From the NCBI RefSeq assembly GCF_004379255.2, contig NC_056048.1, forward strand, positions 27,958,736-28,022,735: a stretch of 64,000 bases of DNA, in the 5' to 3' direction. Origin of the DNA: Salvia splendens (Eukaryota; Streptophyta; Magnoliopsida; Lamiales; Lamiaceae). The notes under the pieces were generated by a model. That model was given only the letters and a program-made list of their open reading frames with translations, searched no databases and was not told the DNA's origin. Below, piece by piece: positions 15,500 to 28,382 of this stretch; within the stretch, counting starts at the first letter, position 1; the number at the start of each line of letters is the position of its first letter. The translations under genes and the position numbers were made by a program.

Positions 15500-16562
15500 T
15501 ATATTAGAACGACACGATTTTAATTAAAATGAGAAAAATAATGAGACAAAAAAAACCCTACACATCCACCCCATGTTCTTCTTTCTCCCTACCAAATTGC
15601 TTAGTCCGTGGAAAATTCAGAATTTGGCCAAACTCCATAATACTAACAACCAATTAATTGTTCAATAGTATTTAATTACCGTTTTAGCTTTATTTTAGTC
15701 ACACTAGTTTCGATTTTGAGAATCGTGGAAAATAGGAAACAACGGCTAAGTTGATGATATTTACAACCAATTTTAAGTTATGGGAAATTTTGAAATTAGG
15801 CATTTGTTTGTGATATTAGCTACCAATTTTCATAAAATATATGGACAAGATTCGAATATTTTCTTTGTAGAGTGAACTTCAAAAACAGTTCCTGGGCTAT
15901 GAGTTTATCTTGCTCATAGTCCATGCAGGGACGGATGTACATTAGCTTTACAAGGGGCAAATTACCATATTACCCTTCATGCAGTGCTCTGTAAGATTTT
16001 TATCGTTAACATTTTTGTCAATTTAAGTAATGAGAGTTTAGTCCTCTCTAGCTAGGATGTGCTCGTAGCTTACGCTAATTACTATTAATTAATTGCGTCA
16101 ATTAATGGACATGGGATCTGTTTCTTATATTAATTAATGCTATTTAATGCTATTTATTTATTCATTGAAAAATAAAAATGTTGTACAATGTCATGAAAAG
16201 AGGGACAAGGATAGGTCCAACAAGGAGAGGTAAATGAAAGAGGTATATTGTCTATTTACCTTCCCATAAAGTGAAATATACCCTTTTAAAAAATAACACA
16301 CTCCAAAGGGAAAATGTAGTTCGTAGAAAGGTAAATTATTTTTTTATAAATAAAATAATACTACAAAATGCATTAAAAACATAAAGTGTAATACCTTCTC
16401 AAATACCTTCTCCATTGGATAATGTTTTTCATGAAAAGAAGGCAAATATGGTAGTTATGAGATTTTATAGAGAGGTAAAGATACATTTTTAAAATGGGAA
16501 AATGTATAATACCTTCTCAATTACCTTCCCCCTTGGAAAATGATTTTTCATGGAAAAAAGTA

Positions 16563-16790
16563 CTCCATGCATCCCCAAAGAGTATGAACTTTGGGTTCGA
16601 CATGAGTTTTAATTAATGCATTATTGGTAAAGTAAGAGAGAGATAAATAGAGAATTTTTTTTAAGTATTGTTAGTGGAGAATGAGTCTCACCTCATTAGA
16701 GAGAAGAGAGTTTCCAAAATTGGAATGTTCATAATTTTTGGGGATGGACGAAAAAAGGAAATAGTGCATATTATTAAGGAACGGAGGGAG
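16563..16790. mobile_element. Stowaway-like MITE
   Basis: 228 bp. Left end CTCCATGCATCCCCAAAGAG, right end reversed CTCCCTCCGTTCCTTAATAA. TA precedes the left end but the right-hand TA has changed to CA, so the copy is somewhat old. Shares the inner motif gagaatgagtctcacc with the MITE at 28.2 kb. Confidence 0.65.
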
Positions 16791-18144
16791 CAGTAAGCTG
16801 TGTATATCGAAAGATGGCATTGAATTTGTACTCTTTCAAGTTTAATTGTAGATTAATCTCTAGTCTTAGAATACCAACCCTAAAGTTTAAATACCAAATA
16901 ATATAAAAATAAAATTGTATGTATAGCAATTTATACATGGGTATTAAATTAGTAATTAAAAAATAAAATTGGATGTATAGCTGACGAAACACATTATTAC
17001 CTTTCGTTAAAATTCATAAAAATCATTTAACCCAAAAATTTTTTTCAGAAAATCCCTTAATGGACTGAATTTGTATTAACGGACTGAAATTGGATTGACG
17101 GTATTGTTGAATTTGGACATGAACGCCATATATGTTTAATTAATGGACTGAATTTTTGTCGAACGAATTTGTTTTCTCGGTTGATATATTTATCAAACAC
17201 CTTATGGTGAGCGAATGACTTTGAATTTGTAATGAACTCATTTTTCATAAATAAATAAATAGCTTTCGAGAGAAAAGGTAATAAAAAATGATAACACATT
17301 TCTCACAAATGAATGCCACATTCAATTAAGGTCTATTTAAGACGTCATGAATATCAATGTCTAAGTTACTCAAAAGGTGATGATACTTATATTGCCTTCG
17401 TCCACTTATTGTTTAAAGAAAATAGCTGGCGCCTGGCGTATATAGTTCTATTATGAGCATCTAAAATGGTATACTACAATCTAAAATGAAATAAGTAAAT
17501 TAGCTTTAATAGTATTCCAAAAACAGTTTTATTTTTGGTTTTTGAGTAAAAAATATATATCTTTAGGTTTACACAAAATCAAGACAAAAAACTTTTTATA
17601 ATTTTATGAGTAAAAAAATATATAATATAGAGAATATTTTTTAAGCTTGAGTTTAATCTGAATGGTTGAAGTAAAATCATATTTAATAGTATGACATTTA
17701 CCCTAAAATGAGTTTAAGTTTAGTGTATATTATTGGAGATGAGTATTAATGAAGGTCTCATTATGTAAAAGTAAGATCTCATGATTTATTTTATACATTA
17801 CACACATTTTTCTTAATATTCGTGTCATAAAAAATGTTTCCACTACTATAAAACGAAGGAAATAGTAGTTAGAACGCTTGGTAGTTATTTTAGAGCAAGG
17901 TGTTACACGCTCTTATCTAGCTTTAATCATGTATTTGGTACTCATATATATATAGTAAGTCTTAGTGAATAGTCCATGTTTCTTTTAGCTCGAGGGAGCT
18001 TGCCTTGAAACCTATGTTATAACCTAAAAAAATTAACCCATACTTTTGGTGGATTACACTAACAACTTTTGCATATTGAACTAAGATGGTGAAATAAATT
18101 TTTTAAGTTATCGGTCATCTTTCTCACTCTCATTTTTGTATACA

Positions 18145-18607
18145 CTAGTATCACACCCGTGCTATGCACGGCCCATTTTATTTATATTAAATTATGAAAT
18201 ACTTATATGAAATAAGAAACATTATATGGTTCTAAAATTATAAATGTGGAGTATTTAATAATATAAATGTATACAATGATACATTTTACAAAAGTAATCA
18301 ATTCTATTAAAATAAAGTTGTAATACATAAAATTTATGATAGTATATAATGATTTTTTAGGACTTCTCACAGTATATATAATGATTGTATTTACAAATGT
18401 GCACATATAAATCTACTAACACTAATTTCACTAATCCCTAAAAACCCAAACCTTGAAACCTAAATCATAAACCCTTAACTTTAAAATATACTCATCACAG
18501 TTCAATTTTACTTTGTTGATCACTTATTCTATTTTGGAGATTTTAGATCTATATTCGATATTTTACACTGGGTCGGCCTACTTGATAATCCTTACTGATA
18601 GTAGAGG
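18145..18607 (-). mobile_element. Candidate non-autonomous Helitron
   Basis: On the minus strand the right end has a perfect 6-bp stem with a 3-nt loop (CCGTGC/GCACGG at 18157-18171), followed eight bases later by CTAG and then T, the classic Helitron 3' end. About 460 bp before it lies CCTCTACTATC, close to the usual TCTCTACTA 5' start but with C for T. No RepHel coding sequence, so it could only be moved in trans. The 5' border is uncertain. Confidence 0.45.
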
Positions 18608-20504
18608 TTTTTTTTACCTAAATCTAAGTTGTAAATATGTTTATATGCTCGTATCAAGAAAGTGCTTTACAATAGGGCCATGTGAATGGTAAAAAAAATG
18701 CTTGCTTGCATTCATCCAAACATCTATTCACCCAATTGTATTATTTATTGGAGCCGAAGCAGTGTTTTGTTGAAACTATACTTGTATTCTATCTAATCAA
18801 ATAATTGTGTTTGACAAGTGCAAGGAATGTAATAGAAGGACTGTAATACATATACGAAGGCTCAAAAAATGTAATGTAAAGCTCCCCAAAATGTAACTTT
18901 AAAAGACCGTCTTTAATATTAAAAAAAAGATATTAAGATCTCTTTGCAAAAGCATTTCATCTTCTCTTCTAAAATCGTTTCACTACTCTCCATAGTTACG
19001 CGAACCCAAAAAATATTTTAACCTTTGAAAACCTTTTCATTTCTACTTCCCCATATTATTACAATAATAAAAAAACTTAATATTATAGATGCGTTTTAGT
19101 ACTACTATTTAACTTCAAAGTTTAAATAGGTAATCAATTTATCTTCAAAATAAATTCGCTTCCACTTCTCCATTCAATTTATTTTCAAAAACCTTTTCAT
19201 TTTACTTCTCAGAATTATCAAAAAAATAAATAAAACCTTTTTGCTACCTTAATTTTATATTTTTTAAAATCATAATGACATTCTTTTATTTCCCCAAAAC
19301 TCCACTTTTATAACTCATAAAATTTTATATGAATATCATTGTAAATAATTGAAATTTATATGGACTAATAATTTAGGTAGTATAATTTATATTACATAGT
19401 ATATTTGATTGAATTAAAAAAAAATTATCGTCATTATTATTGTGAATTAAATATTACACAACAATATTATCTAATATTTAAAACTTTTGATACAATGGAA
19501 AAGACTCGATCACACAACAGTAGTGAGTATATGAGTGTAATGGTCCATGATTTTAGAATACTAGTAACTAAGATTTCATTCATTTATACTAAGACCATTC
19601 ACATCCCATGCCATAAACCCGTCTCACACGTAACTTTACTTCATTTTGAGTCGTGCAATACCCACAATAATTCATACCTCACATCAAACACCAAAACTGT
19701 ATCACAATTTAATTTTCTGAAATATCTTTGATTCATTTTCCAATTTTTTCCCCATTCAATTCAAAAACCTCTTATAATTTATTTATATATTAAATATAAT
19801 ATATATTCAATAAAAATTACATAGCTTGACAATTAAAGTGTAATCCACTAAACATACTACAATAATATTTTAACATAAATTAAATCATATGTAAACATTG
19901 GAATATGGTACATACTATAATAATAAAATGTAAAACGCATTTTTAAAAATTAATTACTACAATCTAACCAATTACATTAGCTAATTGTCTAGCCCAACTT
20001 ATTTGGTCCATGCCCATGAATTCCAGATCACCTCTAAAGTAATTTCATAATCTAAAATATTAGCGGCGCCTTTCGAGTCTCTTCATCTTCTTCGACTTCT
20101 TTTCTCTTCCAGGTGAGTTTCAAAGCTTTTCCTTCTTCCCTTCTACAACGTTTCAATATCCAAAAAAGAATTGATCATGAAGGTATATAAACAGTAACAA
20201 TCCATCTATCTCGTCTCGGGTTTTTTCACGATGGAGGACTCTATCACAATGGCAAGGAGAACTGCGATGAACTTTTTGGAGAGTGGGCAAGAAGTTGGAA
20301 GAAGTAGAGAAAATTAATTCCCTAAATGTGTGGAAGAAGAAAAGACTTTTTAATTATGCACAATGATAATGAGAATTCATGTTTTGTATGTATGACAGAA
20401 TCCATTAAACAATGTTGAATGCATTGATAAAAATAATTTTAATAAAATTATAAATTTTCAACTAAAATGACATTTTCATAAATACCTCAAGAACTCTCCT
20501 TTTA

Positions 20505-20727
20505 TTAATTCTTCACTATCCAAGTATGTCCGATGATCTTCTCAGGGACAGCCTTTTCGACGAATCCTTCACGAGAAGCTGCACAAAAAGGCCACAAAAT
20601 CAAGAAGCGAAGAAAAGTAAAGAAACTGTCATGCACCCTATGTGAAAGTGAGGAGGAAAATTACCTGCTAATGAGATCTTTAGCTTCTTTTGAAACATCA
20701 GGAAATGCTAAATCAATTTTCATTATC
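20505..20727 (-). pseudogene. Aurora-type protein kinase C-terminal relic
   Basis: The minus strand keeps two exon pieces of a Ser/Thr kinase C-lobe. The first encodes IMKIDLAFPD..SKEAKDLIS (20727 to about 20661) and ends at a GT donor. The second, after a short intron with an AG acceptor, reads LLVKDSSKRLSL and then, one frame over, EKIIGHTWIVKN and a TAA at 20505. This pattern fits the end of plant Aurora kinases (AUR3-like, from memory). Two single-base frame problems (at the splice junction and after RLSL), an early stop and the absence of the rest of the kinase domain show it is a dead fragment. Confidence 0.65.
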
Positions 20728-22592
20728 CTGCAGCGGCAATCGGTAGACACAGTTCTTAATTAGTTGTGAATGTAATTTGCATGATGAATTTATGTTTGCC
20801 AAGTCTTGTGTTGTCACAGCGACAAAAAACCAACCTTATGATTTACTTGCACTGTATACACATATATATGACTTACTAACATGTTTTAGCACATATATAT
20901 GACTTAATAACATGTTTTAGCAATAAAATTGCATATAAATTACTGTTAATCCATACCTCATGATCAAGCAAAAATATTTCCAGCTTAATGTCTCAGTGAA
21001 TGACATGGTTTTGATGATGTACTTGGTTGTTGGACAAGTGGAATATGTCTCTATATATATAGGCATGCAAAAGTTATGAGGAATGTAGAGGAATATGCAA
21101 AATAATGTTATTGTATGGGAAGAGGAAAGAACTCTAATTTAATTCACCTGTTTTGTGGTGCTTGCCAACTCTCAATTATATTTGATCTGTGTTTTGATTC
21201 GGTTACTATCCATTTCAGTTATTCCAATTATCACAAGAATTTAAATACTTCAATAATTATGGCAGTCGTAAGAAACTTTTCATTACCAACACGTTAGACA
21301 AACCTTTCACATGCTAAAATATATATGCATTCAATATTGCAATAAATAGAATTAAAAAACTTTTCAAAGTGGTAATGTATTGCTACGTTTTTTTTGCAAT
21401 AATTAGTTGGCGAAGGTAATTTAATATTCATATGTAATTTCTAAAATTTACTTATATCTATATCCAACATGTTATATGTGAATTCAATTCATAGTTAGAA
21501 TGGAAAAAAACTTTTCCTCTACATTGATAGTGAAATACTACTAAAAGCTACTGAGAATATTATTTTATCATAATTTCAATGGTATATAGTATTTTTTTTT
21601 TCAAAACTCCTTTAGTTTTTTAGTTTTTTCAAAATTCCTTGGTTATAGATAATGATAGATTACTCCAGAAATGTATTAAAAATACATTAAATTTATTTTT
21701 AATTGAATTATTCCACATCAAAATTAATAAATTTTATAGTTAGATAGATTTCCAATCACAAACGGATGCAATCTATACATAGATGACTGAATTCTATTAA
21801 TGGTTAGATTGTCAATTAACTTTATTTGTAACGGCCAATGTCATTTCAGAATATTCAAAATTTAGCCAAATATTCTTAAATATTCTAAATGTGGCCCAAA
21901 ACTCAACTTTTATATATGTATAGATATATCGAACTTAATTTAGTTTACACAAAATTTAGCGTAATATTCATCTTTTGCACCAAACATAAATTTAAAATAA
22001 TTTAAAATATTATTAAATTACCAAACACACTACAATACACAGAAGAAGCAAAACTACCACAATACCATAATTAGCCGCAACATGGATAGTCTATCAAACA
22101 AGTCCTTAATTGCGTGGATTTTTATAGTTAACGACATGGAATATCATAGTTGAAAAAGGCACGCCGTTTATATATACCACAACATCTAGATTATTTATTT
22201 TAAATTTATGTTCGGGGCGTCCGCGCACACCCGCGGACGACCTCTCGTCCGCTATTGTGGATGCTCTAAACAAGCCACATTTTTATTTTTAGAAAAAAAA
22301 TATCTCTCGCATTAATATAGAAATTATATTTTATCTATCTATTAAATGCACAAAACAATACCGGCTAAAATCTCGTGCTATACACAAGTATAACATCTTA
22401 TATATTTACCTATCATAGAATATAAAAACACAAACAATGATAATTAACAATTGAAATATCCCCATTATTTCACATGGTGGTATAGTAACAATACTCACAT
22501 GCATGCACACTCAAACAAGTATGAAAAAAACAAATCACCCTCACAACATACACAAACAAATCCAAAAATAAAAGAAAAAAATACATAAACCA
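20728..22592. other. Intergenic, AT-rich
   Basis: No gene recognised. The only structure noted is a solitary Harbinger-type terminus near 22236-22266 and an eroded hairpin-like motif near 22373. The last bases are probably 3' UTR of the IQD gene. Confidence 0.4.
22236..22266. mobile_element. Solitary right end of a Harbinger-like element
   Basis: Reversed, the sequence ending at 22266 starts GAGCATCCACAATAGCGGAC and is followed outside by TAA. This resembles the GAGCATCTCCAATGGCGGAT ends of the element at 47.1 kb. I found no matching left end upstream, so it is a truncated copy. Confidence 0.45.
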
Positions 22593-24826
22593 TCACACAA
22601 ATCTATTGAACGGCCTCCTCCCAACCGCCGCCGGCATCGACACCGTCGAATCCACGCTCAAATCCCCCCTAAAATGCGAAGAAATCTGTTTCTCCGGCGC
22701 CTTTTGCGCGGCCGCGCCACCATCTTTAACCGATCCCCTGTTCCACTTGAACGAGCCGATGTTCGCGGTCAATGAGAACGAGAACCGCCTCTTCGACTCG
22801 TTGGCCGGGGTTTCCACAACCCTCTCCTTCGGATTACTGCTCGCCCTCGCCTTGGCCTTAGCCGAGGCGGTCGGCGTCATGTAGTTTGGAACAGAGAGGC
22901 TGTCGTTGTCGTTGTCGTTGTCGTTGTTCATCGGGAAGTGACCGTAGGTTGGTGGTGGTGGAGTTTTGATCGGTGTTTGAAAGAAGGGTTTCGCCCGAGT
23001 AGGGTTTGTGGACCTGGTTGATAGTGGAGTGACGACCTCATGACCGTCTGCAGCGAAATTCCCGCGCTTGCTCCTAACCCTAGGCCTTGTCCTGTGCTCT
23101 GAGACCGGCCTAGGGGGGGTCACCGCGACATCTTTAGTCGCGGCTGGCGCTGGCGGGAGCTGGCGATCTAGCCAGTTCCACCACCAGGGGAGCCCGTTCG
23201 ACCGGATGTCTGGGGCTCCTCCCTGGGACAACCTCGGGTGAGCCTTCCACGACTGGCAACGGAAAAATGGCAACAAATTGTGAGTTTAGGTAGTTACTAT
23301 TGGTAACTATGTTAGATCAAGTTTGTTAACACTAACATGTATGGATTAGTATGTGTGGATAGTTTTTTTAATTTTTCCGATTTTTTTACGTATTTTTAAT
23401 CGGCCCATAAAGTTAAAAACATCGACGGGTCTTAAACGGACGAGGGGGTTTTACTTAATTTTTACCTGGTGAGAATATGCATAGGCCATGGCTCTCTCCC
23501 TTTTCATCACTGCTTCAAATTTCTTCCTCAGTCTTTCTTCTATTTCCTCTTTTGTTAGCATGCTATCATCCCAGTCGTCGCTATCACCGACTTCATGCTA
23601 GAAAAACAATACATTTTCAAGAAATCGAACAATCTCAGCCTGAAAAAAGGTGCACATTTTCAAGAAACACTAAACATAAAATGATCCAAAATCTCACCAA
23701 TTGGCTCATGGTCCATTTGCTCAAGTTATTACTCTCCATTTCCTTGTTGTCATGCTGGATCGCCTGGTTTTCGAGCATCTGCACGCGCCTCGACTGGATT
23801 TGTGTCTGGATTCTTACTAGAAGCTGCATCTGTTTCATGGCATTCATCGTCTGTCTCTGCGCATTCGTGCTCCTCACCACTCCTTGAAGCCTCACTAGGC
23901 CTCTCAGTGCTCGGAAATTACGCCTTGCCTACAATTTATTATGTCATTGAGAAACTATTACTGACCAAACACGAGAACTCATCTCAAAATACTAGAAATA
24001 ACTTACTATTTCTTACCAAGTAACCTCTAAATGCAGCTTGGATCATAGTTGCGGACCGGTGTTGGTTCCTCAGACTCAACTCCGGCCTCTGCACGTACCT
24101 AACTTCCCACCGGCTCTGACTCTCCCCAGGAGGAGTCAAGGCCGGGGGGAGAAGGGCGGTCGGGGGAGTAAACCTAGCAGAGGAAACTCTCTGGGAGGCG
24201 ACATTAGGGGAGGCGGTCGTTGGAGAGGCTGGCCTCCAGAGTGCGGCCTGTGGGAGCCTCGTCTCGGCTGAAGATGCTGGAGGAGGCCTCACGAGCAGAT
24301 GATCCGCCTCCCCTAGTATCTTCTCGATGCTGCTCGGCTCTTTGAATCGAGGAAGGAACGATTTCGTATCACCGTGCTGTAGAATCCCTTTACCGGCCTT
24401 CTTCTCCTTGCTGCTTCTCTTGTCTGATCCCTAAAAATGGTAAAAACAGAATCTTGATGATTGATGGTGTTCTAATTCAATCAAAATAAAGCTTATTTTA
24501 GTGATTTTCAGTGCTTTCCAAATATTCAAACTAGAAAACAGATTCTTGGTGATATGCATGAAGGTGTGTTCTAATAAAAACACTAACAAAAATCACACAT
24601 TCAACTCAATAGTCCAATCTTGAAATGCTAAGAAACAGAATAAAAGAGTACCTATACAATGCTTCCTAAATATTCAAACAAGAATGCAGATTCTTGATAC
24701 TATGTTGATAGACTAAAACTAAAGAAATCACACATTGAATTTTCTTACATAGGATGAAGGCTTGTCCTTTGATTCGTGCACGAAAACTCGCTTGATTGTC
24801 GAAAACCAACTCCCCTTCTTTCCCAT
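22593..24826 (-). CDS. IQD: IQ67-domain (IQD) calmodulin-binding protein
   Basis: Plant scaffold protein that binds calmodulin through IQ motifs and usually sits on microtubules or in the nucleus. Coding exons 24826-24749, 24430-24017, 23928-23698, 23597-23466 and 23252-22593; 504 aa, all phase 0. Seen: the typical start MGKKGSWFSTIKRVF; the IQ67 region around residues 152-200 beginning IQAAFRGYLARRNF, with a phase-0 intron inside the first IQ motif (after GYL) as known for this family; an acidic/charged stretch in exon 4; and a DUF4005-like PNYMTPTASAKAKAR near residue 406. A (ND)n run near residues 109-117 comes from a short hexanucleotide repeat at about 22900-22926. Strongly basic with many Ser/Pro. 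A leader intron lies upstream. Which IQD number it matches cannot be settled here. Confidence 0.92.
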
Positions 24827-25560
24827 GTTTTCAGCATTACTGTTTCACCCTACACATGAAACAGACCACATTCATTTCCAGATTCATCAAATACAATTTT
24901 GATCAATTTTGAGCATCCAAATAGGGGATCGGTGTGAACAAAAGACGGGCTTTTGTTCACACGACCCCCGTGTCTGGCTCGAGCCTCTCGTTGCTAGAGT
25001 ACTCTGCTTGAATGAATGCAAAAAAACAGGACAAAAAGGCCAAGAAATTCATAAGCAATTGTAGTTAGAAGGAGACAAGATTAGTTATGTATACAATTTT
25101 TAGGAATCCCAACACCATACTGTTGAGAGAGAAAGAAAAGGGAATAGATCCACACAATTTTAACACATTGATTCAAGAAAACATTACAAAATCAAGAAAG
25201 CAAAACTCCATTAATAGTAAGGAGATAGAATCTTGATATATATAGGAAAAATCAAAGTGAAAAAAAGGGACATACATTTTCATGATTTGTAGACAGAAAA
25301 AAGGCCTAATCCCAAGAGACCATGTGTTCTAAACTGCATGGAAATTGCAATCTCATTAAAAAGGGTAAATTTTTTTACCTTAAAAACTAATTCTCCAACC
25401 TTGAGAAGCCTTCTTCTCTTATCATACACTTGTAAGAATGTGAGCAGCTTTCTCTCTCTAGCTCCCTAGCCATCCCTCTTTCTTGGTGTAGAAAAACAGC
25501 ATTCTTCTTTCCTATTCTCTCAGAATCTTCTTTGCAACTTTGTACACCTCAGAATGTGTG
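24827..25560 (-). other. 5' UTR, leader intron and promoter side of the IQD gene
   Basis: On the minus strand TTTTTAAG/GTAAAA at about 25377 is a likely donor and TGTGTAG/GGTGAAAC at about 24850 a likely acceptor, giving a leader intron of roughly 525 bp placed 24 bases before the ATG. The leader exon would lie in the CT-rich block 25378 to about 25560. The intron contains a hairpin (24932-24962). Confidence 0.55.
24932..24962. repeat. Perfect 13-bp inverted repeat in the IQD leader intron
   Basis: GTGTGAACAAAAG (24932-24944) and its exact complement CTTTTGTTCACAC (24950-24962) flank a 5-nt loop. Pairing continues imperfectly outward (ggggatcg / gaccccc). Could be an eroded transposon end or a structural element. 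Confidence 0.8.
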
Positions 25561-27279
25561 TATCTGTGTGTTGTTGATTGTTGAATATGATGAGCTCTGG
25601 GGTTAGATTCTTGCTTGTTTATTTTTCTCTCTCCCTCTCTCTTATGATGATTCATGATGATGATGAAAGGTGTAAAATATGCTTATTTTTTACTTTCTGC
25701 TAGCAAGAAAACTGACCAACATGTGGTAATCTTCAAGAGTAAAAAAACTACTGTACACTTTTTATATTAGTATCTCTAAATAGAAAAAAAGTGTATATCA
25801 TGAAAGGAAATTGGAAAAAATGAATATTCATTTTGGAATGTTCTTCATTTGAAAATGATGGGTATAAAGCTTATGTACTTGTACAAATAAATATAAGTAT
25901 TAGCTTGCAATTAATGTATTAAAATTAGCATTTCTTTATATGAGTTGCGAATACTATTCTTGTTTAGTTCATGGTTATTTTGTTTCTTTATACATTTAGT
26001 TGGCAATTAATGTCTTAAAATTTGTTACTAACATTATTATTTCTATGAATGAAATAAAAACTAAAGTTTAATTTATTATTTTATTTATATGAAGTTATAC
26101 AGAAATGAATAAATTGATCGTTGATTTTTAAATAATTTTTGGAATTAATGACATTAATTGATAATTTTTAAGGTATCAGATAAAAAATACATGTAGAAAA
26201 CAAAAAGATTTTACGTACATTAAACGAGAGTGATACTCTGTATTTTTTTACACACAATATTCATGGTATTTATGTATATACTATAAATATATGATGGGAG
26301 GGAAGGGAGTAGAGTAGGCAAGAGGTTGGCCACCTTTGTACTCAATGGCTTTGTTGGTCACCTTCAACTCAACTAACTTTTCTTTAATATCAAGACTATT
26401 TGTAAAGCAATATTACCCATCCTACCATCCACTAATTAAATCTCTCTCCATATATATTATCTTAATATTCATTATAAAATGTATAGAGCAGCAAAGATGT
26501 GATTGTAAATTAAACATCTTTTGACAAAAGCAAAAAAGGAGTTCATTTCTTTATTAATAAGCTTTGAATAGTAATTGGGTCATGGAGAGAAAAGTTAGTA
26601 GGATAAGAAAGTATAGATTAATTTAATTTCTTTTGAGGCAAACAAAGCTTTATTTTGGGTGGAGAAATTGAGGAAGCATAAAGTTTTATTTTTCACTATT
26701 TAAATTGAGTACCAAAATATTTTTCAAATTTTATTGTGCTAAACTTTTTTCGCACATTCCTAATTATAATAGTGGTATTTATTGTGTATCTATATAAATT
26801 GAATTGCAGATTGATAATGTACGCAAATTTATTATTTGTGATGTAATATGTGGAGTATATAATATGGGGACACTCTTAACAACCATTCAAATCTGGAGGT
26901 TACGAATTGACAAATCTTATCATTAATACCTAATTGATATAATTAGCGGTTGGACTGAATCATTTGGGTTGAGAGATGGGCTTTTTTTTTCTTTAATAAT
27001 TTATCACTTATATCATTGTCAACTCGAATCCTGATCTATTGTCCAAAGAAAAAGGTAATTTAACAACGAATTAAGTTGTCCTTCATCGTCAAAAAGATTA
27101 TATGCCGAGAGAGAGATTATATTTATATCAAAGTATATAACAATTGCATAAAAAAATTTTATTTGTATTTTAATCTTGTAAAAATAGGTCTCATAAATAA
27201 AAAATATTTTCCATTTTACAAGTATTTACTAGCTTCGTCAGGAATGTGCTTTAGTCACGTTTTTTTGGCTTAGAAACCT

Positions 27280-27470
27280 AAGATTATATTTATAATTTTA
27301 TTGGTATTTATATCTTCACGTTTTTATAACATTATTTCTTTGAAATATACCCTATATACATTAAGATTATATTTATAATTTTATTGGTATTTATATCTTC
27401 ACGTTTTTATAACATTATTTCTTTGAAATATACCCTATATACATTAAGATTATATTTATAATTTTATTGG
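27280..27470. repeat. Tandem repeat, 83-bp unit, 2.3 copies
   Basis: The unit beginning aagattatatttataatttt recurs at 27280, 27363 and 27446 with exactly 83-bp spacing. The two full copies look identical, so the duplication is recent. No coding content. Confidence 0.9.
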
Positions 27471-28208
27471 GATTTATAATCTTTAAGAAATGAAGTGTCA
27501 TAGGTCACAAAACTTGTCATTTTCATTTAATTCTGGTCTAAGTAGGTGGTCCACTATGTAAGCATAGTTTTCCATACAAGTCAAGATGCCATAGATTTCA
27601 TAGAGTTGGCTCTTTCATTGTTACCCTTTTATCGTAAGTCACCAAAATCATTCACGTTTTCTCTATCGTAAATAGCCCAGACACAAAATGCATATGTACA
27701 TTTTTTTCAAAAAGATCAAAATTTTAATTCCAATAATTCAAATTCAAATTAAATTGGCGAAGAAGGAAGATATTTACCGCAAGTGTAATTGAGCCGAACC
27801 AAGCCCAATATCGGCATGTCAAGCTCGGCTCGATTCGATACTAGGGCATTCGAGTTCGTGTCTTCTTCTTCGAGCTCGGCTCGCCACCCAATTACCGAGC
27901 TGGGAGGTCCAAATAGCTCATGGTAAATTTTGCAGCTTTTAATATGTGGTGATTAATTTACTTGTAGTTGTTGGTTTTTATTACAAGTGAAAAACTTAGT
28001 ATACTTCACTATGATTAATTAAATATAATATTGGTATATTTGTGTAAAATTTTCAATACAAAAGAATTTTTAAATCGTGCCAAAGTAAATTAATACACAT
28101 ACATATTAAAAATACTAAAGTACCATTAAAACTCTAATATATAGATAAGGATATTATAAATATATAAAAATTTGCAAAAAATATATTTTTATGGTAGTAG
28201 CAAAAGTA

Positions 28209-28382
28209 CCCAGTCCATCCCACAAGAATATGCACTTTTGGTTGGACTCGAGTTTTAATTAAAGTATTGTTAGTGGAGAATGAGTCTCACCTTATAAATT
28301 GAAAATAATTTTCAAAATTAAAAAATGCATATATTTATGGGACGAACTAAATAGACTAGAATGCATTCTGGCACGGAAGGAG
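28209..28382. mobile_element. Stowaway-like MITE
   Basis: 174 bp flanked by TA on both sides (28207-28208, 28383-28384). Ends CCCAGTCCATCCCACAAGAA and, reversed, CTCCTTCCGTGCCAGAATGC. Inner motif gagaatgagtctcacc is shared with the MITE at 16.6 kb. Confidence 0.65.

Larger units (their letters stand above)
14807..20504. other. Long AT-rich intergenic region with small transposons
   Basis: Nearly 5.7 kb with no recognisable gene. It holds two TA-flanked MITEs and a Helitron candidate, listed separately. The stretches 14830-15210, 15510-16550, 16800-18140 and 18610-20000 show nothing beyond AT-rich DNA. Around 20020-20350 there is a more GC-balanced patch with a donor-like CAG/GTGAGT near 20113 and a 28-codon ORF from 20231 that I cannot assign. 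Confidence 0.45.

Noticed and set aside
15925..15970. gggacggatgtacattagctttacaagggg, like the start of common plant repeats
   Set aside because: The stretch reads like a repeat terminus but I found no second end or duplication within reach.
20231..20320. Small ORF starting MEDSITMARR
   Set aside because: Only 28 codons, no recognisable motif and no splice partner that would extend it convincingly.
23477..24271. Plus-strand frames of 77-136 codons across the IQD gene
   Set aside because: The minus strand has spliced, in-phase coding sequence with known motifs; the plus frames are shadows.
24911..24925. gagcatccaaatagggg resembling a Harbinger left end
   Set aside because: It lacks a TAA duplication and a partner end; chance similarity cannot be excluded.
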